From positions 1-64,000 of the forward strand of contig JAAHFX010000007.1 in assembly GCA_010672785.1 (NCBI GenBank): a stretch of 64,000 nt of DNA, read 5' to 3'. This document shows, one piece after another, positions 56,679 through 64,000 of the stretch (position 1 is its first letter; every line of letters begins with the position of its first letter). A program made the position numbers and the translations under genes. This DNA is from Sphaerospermopsis sp. SIO1G1. GTDB taxonomy: Bacteria > Cyanobacteriota > Cyanobacteriia > Cyanobacteriales > Nostocaceae. The notes under the pieces are model-generated. The model was not told the origin of the DNA. It did not search any database and was given only the letters and a program-made list of their open reading frames with translations.

Positions 56679-56900
56679 TTAAGATACTATTGGCAATATG
56701 TTGGGTTGAGGAATAGATTCACCTTCTGCTTTCCAAGCTTCTAGGTACATTTCAATTACTTCTTCTCCATTTTCAATTGCTTCTGCACGAGTTCTTCCGT
56801 GAGTACAAGGCATAATTACAAGATGACTAAATTCGGGAATTGTAACTAAGAAAAGTTGGTCTTCTTTTGACCATTGAATAATCATACTGTATTGATTCAT
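56679..56900 (-). CDS. HicB-like antitoxin family protein
   Basis: A 73-residue protein with the HicB fold signature: SMIIQWSKEDQLFLVTIPEF, then GRTRAEAIENGEEVIEMYLEAWKAEGESIPQP. Such proteins are antitoxins of HicA or orphan members; many cyanobacterial copies lack a toxin. No HicA-like double-stranded-RNA-binding frame is next to it, so it appears to be an orphan. It is preceded by an AGGAG and follows the broken gene below by about 12 bases. Confidence 0.75.
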   Translation of the reverse strand: MNQYSMIIQWSKEDQLFLVTIPEFSHLVIMPCTHGRTRAEAIENGEEVIEMYLEAWKAEGESIPQPNILPIVS

Positions 56901-56912
56901 TAATTTTACTCC

Positions 56913-57156
56913 TGTTCTAATTCTTCCAGTTCAGTTAATAATTGTGCTAATTGTTTTTCTAGGTACGGTGGAACATCATCTCCAATGGTGCTGGAAGTAT
57001 ATATTGCGGAGAAATATTATCCTGCATCCACGGAAATTCTATAAAGAAATCCCATCCTGTTCTATCCATTTCAGATTTATGAATTGTTATTCCAACCTGA
57101 TTACACAATCTTTTGAATTCCGTTTCTCCTAATGCTCCTAAATCTCTATCCTGCAT
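56913..57156 (-). pseudogene. Broken DUF4365/nuclease-like gene
   Basis: An ATG at 57156 opens MQDRDLGALGETEFKRLCNQ followed by KSEMDRTGWDFFIEFP. This start is typical of DUF4365-type proteins, related to restriction nucleases and associated with defence loci. After about 45 residues the likeness fades and the frame stops near 56963. A shifted frame continues as GDDVPPYLEKQLAQLLTELE to a stop at 56913. The likely explanation is an internal deletion plus frameshift in a longer ancestral gene. Confidence 0.5.
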
Positions 57157-57219
57157 ATTTTAAATTTCCTAAAAAACAGCGTAATACTAGAACATATAAA
57201 TTACAACGAAGAGAAAATA

Positions 57220-58230
57220 TTAAAATATATTCTGATAAATAACATACATTCCCCCTAGATACAGAATAATCAGAATTAATCCATCCCAGGAAATCAACAT
57301 TCTGGAACGACTAACAGCGTGGTAAATAAGTCCTGTTATGGCCACTGAAGTCATAATCATAGCGATTATAGTGGTAAAAACATGGGTTTGGCTAATATTT
57401 GACCATAGAGTATTTCCAGTGTAGACAAAATCATAAAAACCGAGTATGGCTAAATTGGTGATATTTGATCCAAAAACATTAGATACAGCCAAATCTACCG
57501 CATCTAATTTAATAGCAGCTAAGGATGCAACAACTTCAGGTAATGATGTAGCTGTAGCTAAAAGTAGCGCACCGATGAAACTTGCACCTAAACCAGTAAC
57601 TTCAGCAACGCGATCGCCTAAAAATGCTAACCAAATACCAAGGGTAACAATGATGATAGAGAGAACTACAAATCTGCGATAGGCTTTTACTGGTGTAATA
57701 TGTTGGTACTGAAAGGCTTCTACTTCTTCTTCTAATATTTCTGCACGTCTTCTAGTTTCAAACTGAGCAATCATGCGAGCGCTGACACCATAAAGTGCTA
57801 ATAAGATAATACTGGGAATTCCTACTCCTGCTACTGTGAGATTAATTTCTGTTTTCGATAACATCATGCCTGTGACTGCCACACCTAACATAATACAGCC
57901 TAAACTGGCAGCTAAACCATGACTTATTTGCGCTCTTTTTAATAACGGTTCTGAGCCATTGCAGATATCTAGTATAGCTAAAATCAGTAAATTAAACAAA
58001 CAACTTCCTAAAATTCCTCCTACTGCCAAATCAGGAGAATTAAAGATAACAATAGCACTTGTACCAGTCGCTAATTCTGGTAAAGATGTCACACCTGCTA
58101 AGAGGATTGTACCTACCCAAGTCCGTCCTAACCCAGTTTTTTCTGCGATGATATCCGCGCTTTGGGATAACCATGTACCGACAAAAATTACTAAGGTAAT
58201 ACACACAATAACTTGCAGAAATAAAAGCAT
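57220..58230 (-). CDS. Sodium/calcium exchanger family protein (CaCA)
   Basis: A 336-residue membrane protein with ten or eleven helices and two inverted copies of the Na_Ca_ex domain. The alpha-repeat motifs GVTSLPELATGTSAI (N-half) and ATATSLPEVVASLAAIKL (C-half) each have the conserved Glu. It resembles YrbG/CAX-type cation:cation antiporters, and the transported ion (Ca2+ or Na+/K+) is uncertain. It is divergent from the glycosyltransferase gene, with an 86-bp gap. Confidence 0.88.
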   Translation of the reverse strand: MLLFLQVIVCITLVIFVGTWLSQSADIIAEKTGLGRTWVGTILLAGVTSLPELATGTSAIVIFNSPDLAVGGILGSCLFNLLILAILDICNGSEPLLKRAQISHGLAASLGCIMLGVAVTGMMLSKTEINLTVAGVGIPSIILLALYGVSARMIAQFETRRRAEILEEEVEAFQYQHITPVKAYRRFVVLSIIIVTLGIWLAFLGDRVAEVTGLGASFIGALLLATATSLPEVVASLAAIKLDAVDLAVSNVFGSNITNLAILGFYDFVYTGNTLWSNISQTHVFTTIIAMIMTSVAITGLIYHAVSRSRMLISWDGLILIILYLGGMYVIYQNIF

Positions 58231-58316
58231 AATTAACTAAAAAATATCTTCACTTTTTGTCATTTTACCTAGAGAATAATATCAGTTATTTTCAGTAAAA
58301 TTGTTGATAGGCCATC

Positions 58317-59024
58317 ATGGAAAATTGTCATAATGCCTGTATCTCAATTATTATTCCTACTCTGAATGAAGCTAATAATATTGCAGATACAATTAATAGT
58401 ACTCAACCGAGTACAAAAGTAGAAGTCATTGTTGTTGATGGTGGTTCAAATGATAACACAACTGCGATCGCTCAATCTTTGGGTATAACTGTAATTTCGT
58501 CTTTACCTAGTCGTGCGGTACAAATGAATACGGGTGCGGCGATCTCCAGTGGTGAAATTTTGCTGTTTCTCCATGCTGACACCCGTTTACCGAAGGGTTT
58601 TGACGATATGATTCGTATAGCGTTGCAAGCACATCGAACTACAGCTGGCGCTTTTACATTAAAAATAGATGCACCTAACTGGGGTTTGCGTTTAGTGGAA
58701 TGGGGGGTAAAATGGCGATCGCGTTTGTGGCAAATGCCTTATGGGGATCAAGCTATATTTTTAACAAAAGAAGGATTTGAAAAAGTAGGTGCTTTCCCAG
58801 AAATCCCGATTATGGAGGACTTTCAGCTAATTAAAAAATTAAAAGCTATCAGTAAAATCACACTAATTAATACTCCTGTGATTACATCTCCTCGTAGATG
58901 GTTGACAAAAGGTATTATCAAAACTACCCTACTGAACCAAGTTATTGTAATTGCTTATTTATTGGGTGTTTCGCCAAAACGTATCCGTAAATGGTATTGT
59001 CGGGAAAAATTCAGCAGAATTTAA
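58317..59024 (+). CDS. TIGR04283 family glycosyltransferase
   Basis: A 235-residue family 2 glycosyltransferase (SIIIPTLNEANNI, VVDGGSNDNT, HADTRLPKGF). The short form with EVIVVDGGS and the GDQAIFL segment matches TIGR04283, associated with arsenosugar biosynthesis. Two TVP38 proteins and a MerA-like oxidoreductase follow on the same strand, which suggests a metal/metalloid-handling neighbourhood. That link is inference: no ArsM or other arsenosugar gene is visible here. Confidence 0.82.
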   Translation: MENCHNACISIIIPTLNEANNIADTINSTQPSTKVEVIVVDGGSNDNTTAIAQSLGITVISSLPSRAVQMNTGAAISSGEILLFLHADTRLPKGFDDMIRIALQAHRTTAGAFTLKIDAPNWGLRLVEWGVKWRSRLWQMPYGDQAIFLTKEGFEKVGAFPEIPIMEDFQLIKKLKAISKITLINTPVITSPRRWLTKGIIKTTLLNQVIVIAYLLGVSPKRIRKWYCREKFSRI

Positions 59025-59081
59025 GCGACTTCTCATTTAACTTATACTATATTCATAGATAATAAAATTATAATTGCTATG

Positions 59082-59188
59082 GTGATCCGATTTGATTTAT
59101 GAATTGTGGAGTTAGGGAACAGGGAACAGAGAAGAATAAATTACGTGTATACTGTGTTCCGTTCAATAATCAAATAGGAGTCCTATAT
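59082..59188. repeat. Dispersed repeat C, copy 2
   Basis: GTGATCCGATTTGATTTATG ... CAAATAGGAGTCCTATA with GGGAACAGGG inside. Near copy of 50341-50459. It lies in the leader of the first TVP38 gene. Confidence 0.7.
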
Positions 59189-59212
59189 ATAAAAATATAA
59201 CTGAAGTTTACT

Positions 59213-59935
59213 ATGCAAAAACACCTGCTCAGATTAAATCACAACTGGAAGTTTTTATCTTTAATCTGTCTAGTTGTAATTCTGATAATTGCTGGTCAAT
59301 ATATCAATGTTTTGGAAATTTTACAAGAAGCTCTTGTCTGGGTAGAAACTATAGGAATTTGGGGACCAATAGTATTTATATTTATCTATAATATTGCAAC
59401 TTTATTATTTATTCCTGGCTCATTATTAACCATGAAAGGTGGTTGCTTATTTGGTATATTTTGGGGATTTATTTATGTTTTAATTGCCGCTATGATTGGG
59501 GCAATTTTAGCTTTTATAATTGGACGTTACTGTTCTCAAGATTGGATTTGTAAAAAACTAGAAAAACATCCTAGATTTAAAGCTATTGATCAAGCAGTTT
59601 CCCAAGAAGGCTGGAAAATAGTTTTATTAACTCGTCTTTCTCCTTTATTTCCTTTTAATTTGTTAAATTACGCTTTTGGTGTGACTAACATTTCTTTAAG
59701 AGATTATATATTAGGCTCATTGGGAATCATTCCTGGGACTATGATGTATGTTTATATTGGTAATTTAACTACTAATTTAGCTCTAATTTCCACTGATATA
59801 CAATCCACTAATTTAGAGGTAAAAGTTTTTCAATATTTTCTCCAAGCTATTGGATTAATGGCTACAATCTATGGAACTTTTTATATTACTAAAATAGCCC
59901 ATAAATCTCTGAAGCAAACAATAGATTCTGAATAA
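59213..59935 (+). CDS. TVP38/TMEM64 family membrane protein (first copy)
   Basis: A 240-residue VTT-domain (DedA-like, SNARE-associated) protein with about six helices and the motifs PGSLLTMKGGCLFG and RLSPLFPFNLLNYAFG. Family members are thought to be lipid scramblases or transporters. It is about 48 percent similar in look to the next gene, with an identical motif order, so a tandem duplication is likely. It is followed by its paralogue after 85 bp. Confidence 0.85.
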   Translation: MQKHLLRLNHNWKFLSLICLVVILIIAGQYINVLEILQEALVWVETIGIWGPIVFIFIYNIATLLFIPGSLLTMKGGCLFGIFWGFIYVLIAAMIGAILAFIIGRYCSQDWICKKLEKHPRFKAIDQAVSQEGWKIVLLTRLSPLFPFNLLNYAFGVTNISLRDYILGSLGIIPGTMMYVYIGNLTTNLALISTDIQSTNLEVKVFQYFLQAIGLMATIYGTFYITKIAHKSLKQTIDSE

Positions 59936-60020
59936 ATTCAATATGCTAACCGAAAGTAGAATATACATCTAATAATCAAGAATTATATTTAAACAGTCAG
60001 TTCAATAATGAGGAGTAAGT

Positions 60021-60764
60021 ATGAGTAGGAAACAGTATTATAAGTTCTGGGAAATAGGTAAACTTTTAACTTTTACTTTATTAACAATTAGCATAGTTTT
60101 ACTTATACATCCAAATGTAGTTTTAGCCCAAACTGTCACATCCAGTTTCAATCCCCAGACTATTTTAAGAAATTCCCTAGAATGGATTGATAGCTTAGGT
60201 GCAGTGGGAGCAATTGTTTTTATTTGTATTTATATTATTGCCACTGTAGCATTTTTACCAGGCTCAATTTTAACATTAGGATCGGGGGTTTTATTTGATG
60301 TAGTTTTGGGTTCTATTTATGTATTTATCGGTGCTACTTTAGGAGCAACATTAGCATTTCTAGTTGGACGTTATTTAGCCAGAAATTGGGTAAGTAGTAA
60401 AATTGCCGATAACAACAAATTTGCAGCTATTGATCAAGCTGTGGGTAGAGAAGGGTTGAAAATTGTTCTTTTAACCAGACTGTCTCCTATCTTTCCTTTT
60501 AATTTATTAAACTATGCTTTTGGTATTACCGCAGTTTCTTTAAAAGATTACTTTATCGGTTGTGTGGGGATGATTCCAGGTACAATTATGTATGTTTATA
60601 TTGGTTCTTTAGCTGGTAGTTTAGCTTTAATTGGTACAGGAGATCAACCAACTAATCCTACGATTACCTGGGTAATTAGAATTGTGGGTTTTATTGCTAC
60701 GGTAGCAGTTACAGTATATGTCACTAAAATAGCTAAAAAGGCATTAGAACAAGAAGTATCTTAA
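60021..60764 (+). CDS. TVP38/TMEM64 family membrane protein (second copy)
   Basis: A 247-residue paralogue of the preceding gene with the same VTT core (PGSILTLGSGVLFD, RLSPIFPFNLLNYAFG, GMIPGTIMYVYIGS). A hydrophobic N-terminus is followed by AQTVTSS, which could be a signal-type cleavage site or an extra helix. It precedes the MerA-like gene by 60 bp of TAATTTG-type sequence. TVP38-MerA-like pairs occur in many bacteria and suggest a shared transport/redox role. Confidence 0.85.
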   Translation: MSRKQYYKFWEIGKLLTFTLLTISIVLLIHPNVVLAQTVTSSFNPQTILRNSLEWIDSLGAVGAIVFICIYIIATVAFLPGSILTLGSGVLFDVVLGSIYVFIGATLGATLAFLVGRYLARNWVSSKIADNNKFAAIDQAVGREGLKIVLLTRLSPIFPFNLLNYAFGITAVSLKDYFIGCVGMIPGTIMYVYIGSLAGSLALIGTGDQPTNPTITWVIRIVGFIATVAVTVYVTKIAKKALEQEVS

Positions 60765-60824
60765 ATAATTCGTAATTTATAATTTGTAATTCGGAATTTT
60801 TAATTAATTCACAGGTATTAAATC

Positions 60825-62372
60825 ATGTCTAATTCAGAATTTGAGAGAATAACAGTTTTACCAATGGATGAATACAATCAGAAATTGGTAGCTAATGTTC
60901 ATCCTGAAAATTGGATCAATCCTCAACCTGCTGACTGCTATGATTTAGTAGTTATTGGTGCAGGTACTGCGGGTTTAGTTGTTGCTGCGGGTGCTGCGGG
61001 TTTAGGTTTAGGTTTAAAAGTCGCATTAATTGAAAAACATCTCATGGGTGGAGATTGTTTAAATGTTGGTTGTGTACCTTCTAAAGCATTAATTCGTTCT
61101 TCCCGTGTTGTGGGTGAAATTTGGAAAGCTCACAGTTTAGGTATTAATATTCAACAAAATATTGATGTTGATTTTGCCACTGTTATGGCTAGATTACGAA
61201 AAATTAGATCAGGTATTAGTCACCATGATTCAGCCGCAAGATTTAAAAATTTAGGCGTTGATGTTTTTTTAGGTAGTGGTAAATTCATTAGCAATAATAC
61301 CATAGATGTTGATGGTCAAATTCTCCAATTTAAGAAAGCAGTAATTGCCACAGGTGCAAGAGCAATAAAACCTGCAATTCAGGGGATAGAAACAGCAGGT
61401 TATTTAACTAATGAAACAGTATTTTCTTTAATTCAAAAACCTCATAAATTAGCAGTCATTGGTGGTGGGCCAATTGGTTGTGAATTGGCACAAACATTCC
61501 AAAGATTAGGTTGTGAAGTCACTTTATTTCATAATGGAACATATATTTTAAATAAAGAAGATCCAGAAGCAGCAGAAGTTCTCCAGAGAACTTTAATTGC
61601 AGAAGGTATTAATTTAGTTCTCAATTGTCAGTTAGAAGAAGTAGTGACAGTAACTGAAGGTAAACGTCTATATTTTTCAGTTAATGGTAATCGAAATTCA
61701 GTTACAGTAGATGAAATTTTAGTAGGTGCTGGACGTTCGCCAAATGTAGAAGGTTTAAATTTAAAAAAAGTAGGTGTGGAATATGATCAAAAACAAGGTG
61801 TAAAGGTAAATGATTACCTACAAACTTCTAATCCTAATATTTATGCCGCGGGTGATATTTGTATGAATTGGAAGTTTACCCATGCGGCGGATGCAGCAGC
61901 TAGAATAGTAATTAAAAATACTTTATTTTCACCTTTTGGCTTAGGACGTTCTCAATTAAGTAATTTAATTATGCCTTGGGTGACATATACAGATCCAGAA
62001 ATTGCTCATGTAGGAATGTATGCAGAGGAAGCAAGACAAAAAGGTTTAGAAATAGAAACAATTAAGATAGATTTCAAGAATTTAGATCGGGCAATTACTG
62101 ATAGTGAGGAAGCTGGTTTTTTTAAAATTCACCATCAAAGAGGAACAGATAAAATCATCGGTGCAACTATTGTTGCTAGTCATGCAGGGGATATGATTTC
62201 GGAAATTACTACAGCAATAGTGAATAATATTGGACTTAGTAAATTAAGCAGTGTCATTCATCCTTACCCAACTCAAGCAGAAGCAATTAAAAAAGCGGCC
62301 GATGCTTATCGGCGCACTCTACTCACATCACGAACTAAGAAAATTCTGAAATTTTTAACTAAGTTTTCTTAA
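60825..62372 (+). CDS. MerA-like pyridine nucleotide-disulphide oxidoreductase
   Basis: A 515-residue flavoprotein of the mercuric reductase/dihydrolipoamide dehydrogenase group. FAD motif VVIGAGTAGLVVA (about 42-54), redox-active pair Cys78 and Cys83 in GGDCLNVGCVPSK, NAD(P) motif VIGGGPIGCELA, second FAD motif YAAGDI, and C-terminal dimer domain with HPYPTQAEA. It lacks the N-terminal HMA domain and the C-terminal Cys-Cys pair of true MerA, so mercury reduction is doubtful. The HPYPT in place of the HxHPT catalytic motif fits MerA-like rather than lipoamide enzymes. Confidence 0.87.
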   Translation: MSNSEFERITVLPMDEYNQKLVANVHPENWINPQPADCYDLVVIGAGTAGLVVAAGAAGLGLGLKVALIEKHLMGGDCLNVGCVPSKALIRSSRVVGEIWKAHSLGINIQQNIDVDFATVMARLRKIRSGISHHDSAARFKNLGVDVFLGSGKFISNNTIDVDGQILQFKKAVIATGARAIKPAIQGIETAGYLTNETVFSLIQKPHKLAVIGGGPIGCELAQTFQRLGCEVTLFHNGTYILNKEDPEAAEVLQRTLIAEGINLVLNCQLEEVVTVTEGKRLYFSVNGNRNSVTVDEILVGAGRSPNVEGLNLKKVGVEYDQKQGVKVNDYLQTSNPNIYAAGDICMNWKFTHAADAAARIVIKNTLFSPFGLGRSQLSNLIMPWVTYTDPEIAHVGMYAEEARQKGLEIETIKIDFKNLDRAITDSEEAGFFKIHHQRGTDKIIGATIVASHAGDMISEITTAIVNNIGLSKLSSVIHPYPTQAEAIKKAADAYRRTLLTSRTKKILKFLTKFS

Positions 62373-62691
62373 TTAGGTAATTTTTGATCCATTGAGTTAT
62401 TAATTAACAAAAAGATACATATCATAAGATGATTTATAGTATTTACGTAAACATAGCTGATATATTAATAATTAATTGAGCGTTGCTGAATTGAAGTATG
62501 GCATAAAAAAACAATAACATTAAACCTTTACAAGACTTACGCAAAATACCTCTTGTAACCCTCATTTCTCTGTGTTCTCTATGCCTGGGTTGGTTAGATT
62601 ATTCCATAGCTTGTGCATAAGTCCTAAAACTATCATACTCAAAATCAGCAACAGCAAAATTTTTTGTGTATATCTATTCGGAATATGAATT
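62373..62691. other. Intergenic region with MITE A
   Basis: A TTGCTGAATT...GTATGGCAT element end (62482-62504), a MITE A (62532-62625) and the leader of the ATP-grasp gene. No gene. Confidence 0.6.
62532..62625. mobile_element. MITE family A, copy 8 (inverted, 94 bp)
   Basis: AAGACTTACGCA and TGCATAAGTCCT ends. Almost the same as copy 3 (8174-8267), 54 kb away. Confidence 0.8.
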
Positions 62692-64000
62692 ATGGCGACA
62701 ATAGATATTTTTAATTTTGAGGAAATCGAACAGTTTCGCAACCTGCAATCATCTTTGCACTATCGCTGGAAGACTAGCGAAGTTTTTGATAAGAGTAAGA
62801 CAGATATTTTAATTATTCCTTCCTTAAGTATTGATCAAAGAGAATTACAAAAAGTAGAAGGTTGTGAACATTATGAAGAAAGATTACTTTTTTCGTTAAT
62901 TAGATTAAGAAATCCCCAAACTAGGTTGATTTATGTCACTTCAATGCCACTACATCCTAGTATTATTGATTATTATTTACAATTACTGCCGGGAATTCCA
63001 TTTTCTCACGCACGTCATCGTTTATTATTGCTTTCTACCTATGATGCTTCCTTAAAACCTCTGAGTCAAAAAATCTTAGAACGTCCTCGGTTGATGGCAA
63101 AAATTCGTCAAGCTTTGCGATTAGATCAGGCTTTTATGGTATGTTATAATTCCACTTTTTGGGAAGGAGAATTATCACTAAAATTGGGCGTACCTTTATA
63201 TGCTGCTGCACCAGATTTACAAATTTGGGGAACAAAAAGTGGCAGTCGGGAAATTTTTTATCATAGTCATGTTCCCCATCCAAAAGGCAGTTCGCTGGTT
63301 TGGAATTCCCAAGATTTAGCAATAGCAGCAGCAAAATTATGGGAAAGTCAACCTACATTAAAACGGATGGTAGTAAAACTCAATCAAGGGATTTCTGGTG
63401 AAGGAAATGCAATTTTAGATTTGCGACCCTTACAAGATTTTGCACCTGATAAAATTGATCATAATCAAAGAGTATTAGCTATTAGCAATCGCTTTGAAAA
63501 TTTGCGCTTTCAAGCTACACAAGAAACCTGGGCTAACTTTTCCCAGCGTATTCCTGAATTAGGAGCAATTGTAGAATCTTTTATAGAAGGGGAAATTAAA
63601 CATTCTCCCAGTGTACAAGGACGTATTACACCTGATGGCAATGTAGAAATTCTCTCTACCCACGACCAAATTCTGGGTGGCCCTGATGGTCAAATTTATC
63701 TTGGTTGTCGTTTTCCTGCTAATGAAAATTACAGACTCAAGTTACAGGAATTAGGCTTACAAGTAGGTAAAAAATTAGCAGAAAAAGGTACTTTAGAAAG
63801 GTATGGTGTAGATTTTGTTACAGTTGATCAAGGTAATGGTCAATGGGATATTAAAGCAATAGAAATTAACTTACGTAAAGGTGGAACTACTCACCCATTT
63901 ATGACTCTTAAATTATTAACTAATGGAGATTATGATCTATCTACAGGTTTATTTTACAGTTTGCAAGGAAAACCAAAATATTACATTGCCACAGATAACT
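62692..64000 (+). CDS. PGM1-related ATP-grasp peptide ligase-like protein (partial)
   Basis: ATG at 62692; the frame is open to the window edge (436 codons shown). The product begins MATIDIFNFEEIEQF and has an N-terminal region with LRNPQTRLIYVTSMPLHPSI. An ATP-grasp-like half follows (VVKLNQGISGEGNAILDLRP, VESFIEGE, SPSVQGRITPDG, AIEINLRKGGTTHPF). This matches the family annotated as peptide ligase PGM1-related, named for an enzyme of pheganomycin biosynthesis. Most cyanobacterial members are housekeeping-like and uncharacterised. The upstream MITE separates it from the MerA-like gene. Confidence 0.85.
   Translation, partial: MATIDIFNFEEIEQFRNLQSSLHYRWKTSEVFDKSKTDILIIPSLSIDQRELQKVEGCEHYEERLLFSLIRLRNPQTRLIYVTSMPLHPSIIDYYLQLLPGIPFSHARHRLLLLSTYDASLKPLSQKILERPRLMAKIRQALRLDQAFMVCYNSTFWEGELSLKLGVPLYAAAPDLQIWGTKSGSREIFYHSHVPHPKGSSLVWNSQDLAIAAAKLWESQPTLKRMVVKLNQGISGEGNAILDLRPLQDFAPDKIDHNQRVLAISNRFENLRFQATQETWANFSQRIPELGAIVESFIEGEIKHSPSVQGRITPDGNVEILSTHDQILGGPDGQIYLGCRFPANENYRLKLQELGLQVGKKLAEKGTLERYGVDFVTVDQGNGQWDIKAIEINLRKGGTTHPFMTLKLLTNGDYDLSTGLFYSLQGKPKYYIATDN

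Noticed and set aside
60825..62372. True mercuric reductase
   Set aside because: The N-terminal HMA domain and C-terminal vicinal cysteines needed for mercury handling are missing. Called MerA-like only.

Overview
This 64 kb window is chromosomal DNA from a filamentous cyanobacterium, most likely a Nostocales member of the Anabaena/Dolichospermum/Aphanizomenon/Nostoc type. The evidence is the allophycocyanin core operon, carboxysome protein CcmP, carotenoid isomerase CrtH, LdpA, a CO2-uptake NDH-1/Cup operon, many HIP1 octamers (GCGATCGC), AT-rich DNA, and long heptamer tandem repeats (STRRs) typical of Nostocales. The genus is inference. No rRNA, tRNA, CRISPR array, phage or intact transposase gene was found.

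Layout: 1-2.2 kb, an STRR running into the stop codon of an SLH/beta-helix protein. 2.8-7.7 kb, a GldA/GldF/GldG-like ABC system plus a DUF4340 protein. 8.5-11.2 kb, a Ski2-like helicase. 11.5-11.8 kb, two unannotated 35-residue membrane peptides. 12.1-14.8 kb, a PhnD-like lipoprotein coupled to a sensor kinase. 14.9-19.2 kb, a DEDDh exonuclease, an RluA-type pseudouridine synthase, ccmP and a pentapeptide-repeat protein. 20.4-28.3 kb, a signalling block: an ethylene-receptor/cyanobacteriochrome-like hybrid kinase, a REC-GGDEF-EAL protein and a REC-kinase. 28.7-29.3 kb, a copper chaperone beside a wrecked copper ATPase. 29.7-36 kb, a Rieske oxygenase, then ycf45, ldpA and crtH on the minus strand. 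36.5-41.5 kb, upp and assorted small genes. 41.8-47 kb, the ndhF3-ndhD3-cupA operon on the minus strand. 47.3-50.2 kb, a small membrane protein and a FHA-PAS-GAF-GGDEF-EAL protein. 51.2-56.5 kb, apcE-apcA-apcB-apcC. 56.7-57.2 kb, an orphan HicB-like gene and a broken nuclease-like gene. 57.2-62.4 kb, a cation exchanger, a TIGR04283-type glycosyltransferase, two TVP38 membrane proteins and a MerA-like oxidoreductase. 62.7-64 kb, the start of a PGM1-type ATP-grasp protein that runs off the window.

Photosynthesis and carbon genes dominate the recognisable functions: light harvesting (apc), CO2 hydration (ndhF3/D3/cupA), carboxysome shell (ccmP), carotenoid isomerisation (crtH) and redox input to the clock (ldpA). 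Signalling is dense, with three kinases and two c-di-GMP enzymes.

The intergenic DNA is unusually busy. At least five families of short interspersed elements (MITE-like, with terminal inverted repeats) and about ten STRR tracts fill most gaps. One C-rich repeat appears to have entered the ldpA reading frame. The best leads for something new are the two 35-aa peptides, the lipoprotein-kinase pair, the ethylene/bilin dual-sensor kinase with a Cys-Tyr in place of Cys-His, the conserved hairpin inside one MITE family, a structured intergenic segment near 26.5 kb, and the four-gene Gld-like transporter with expanding protein repeats.
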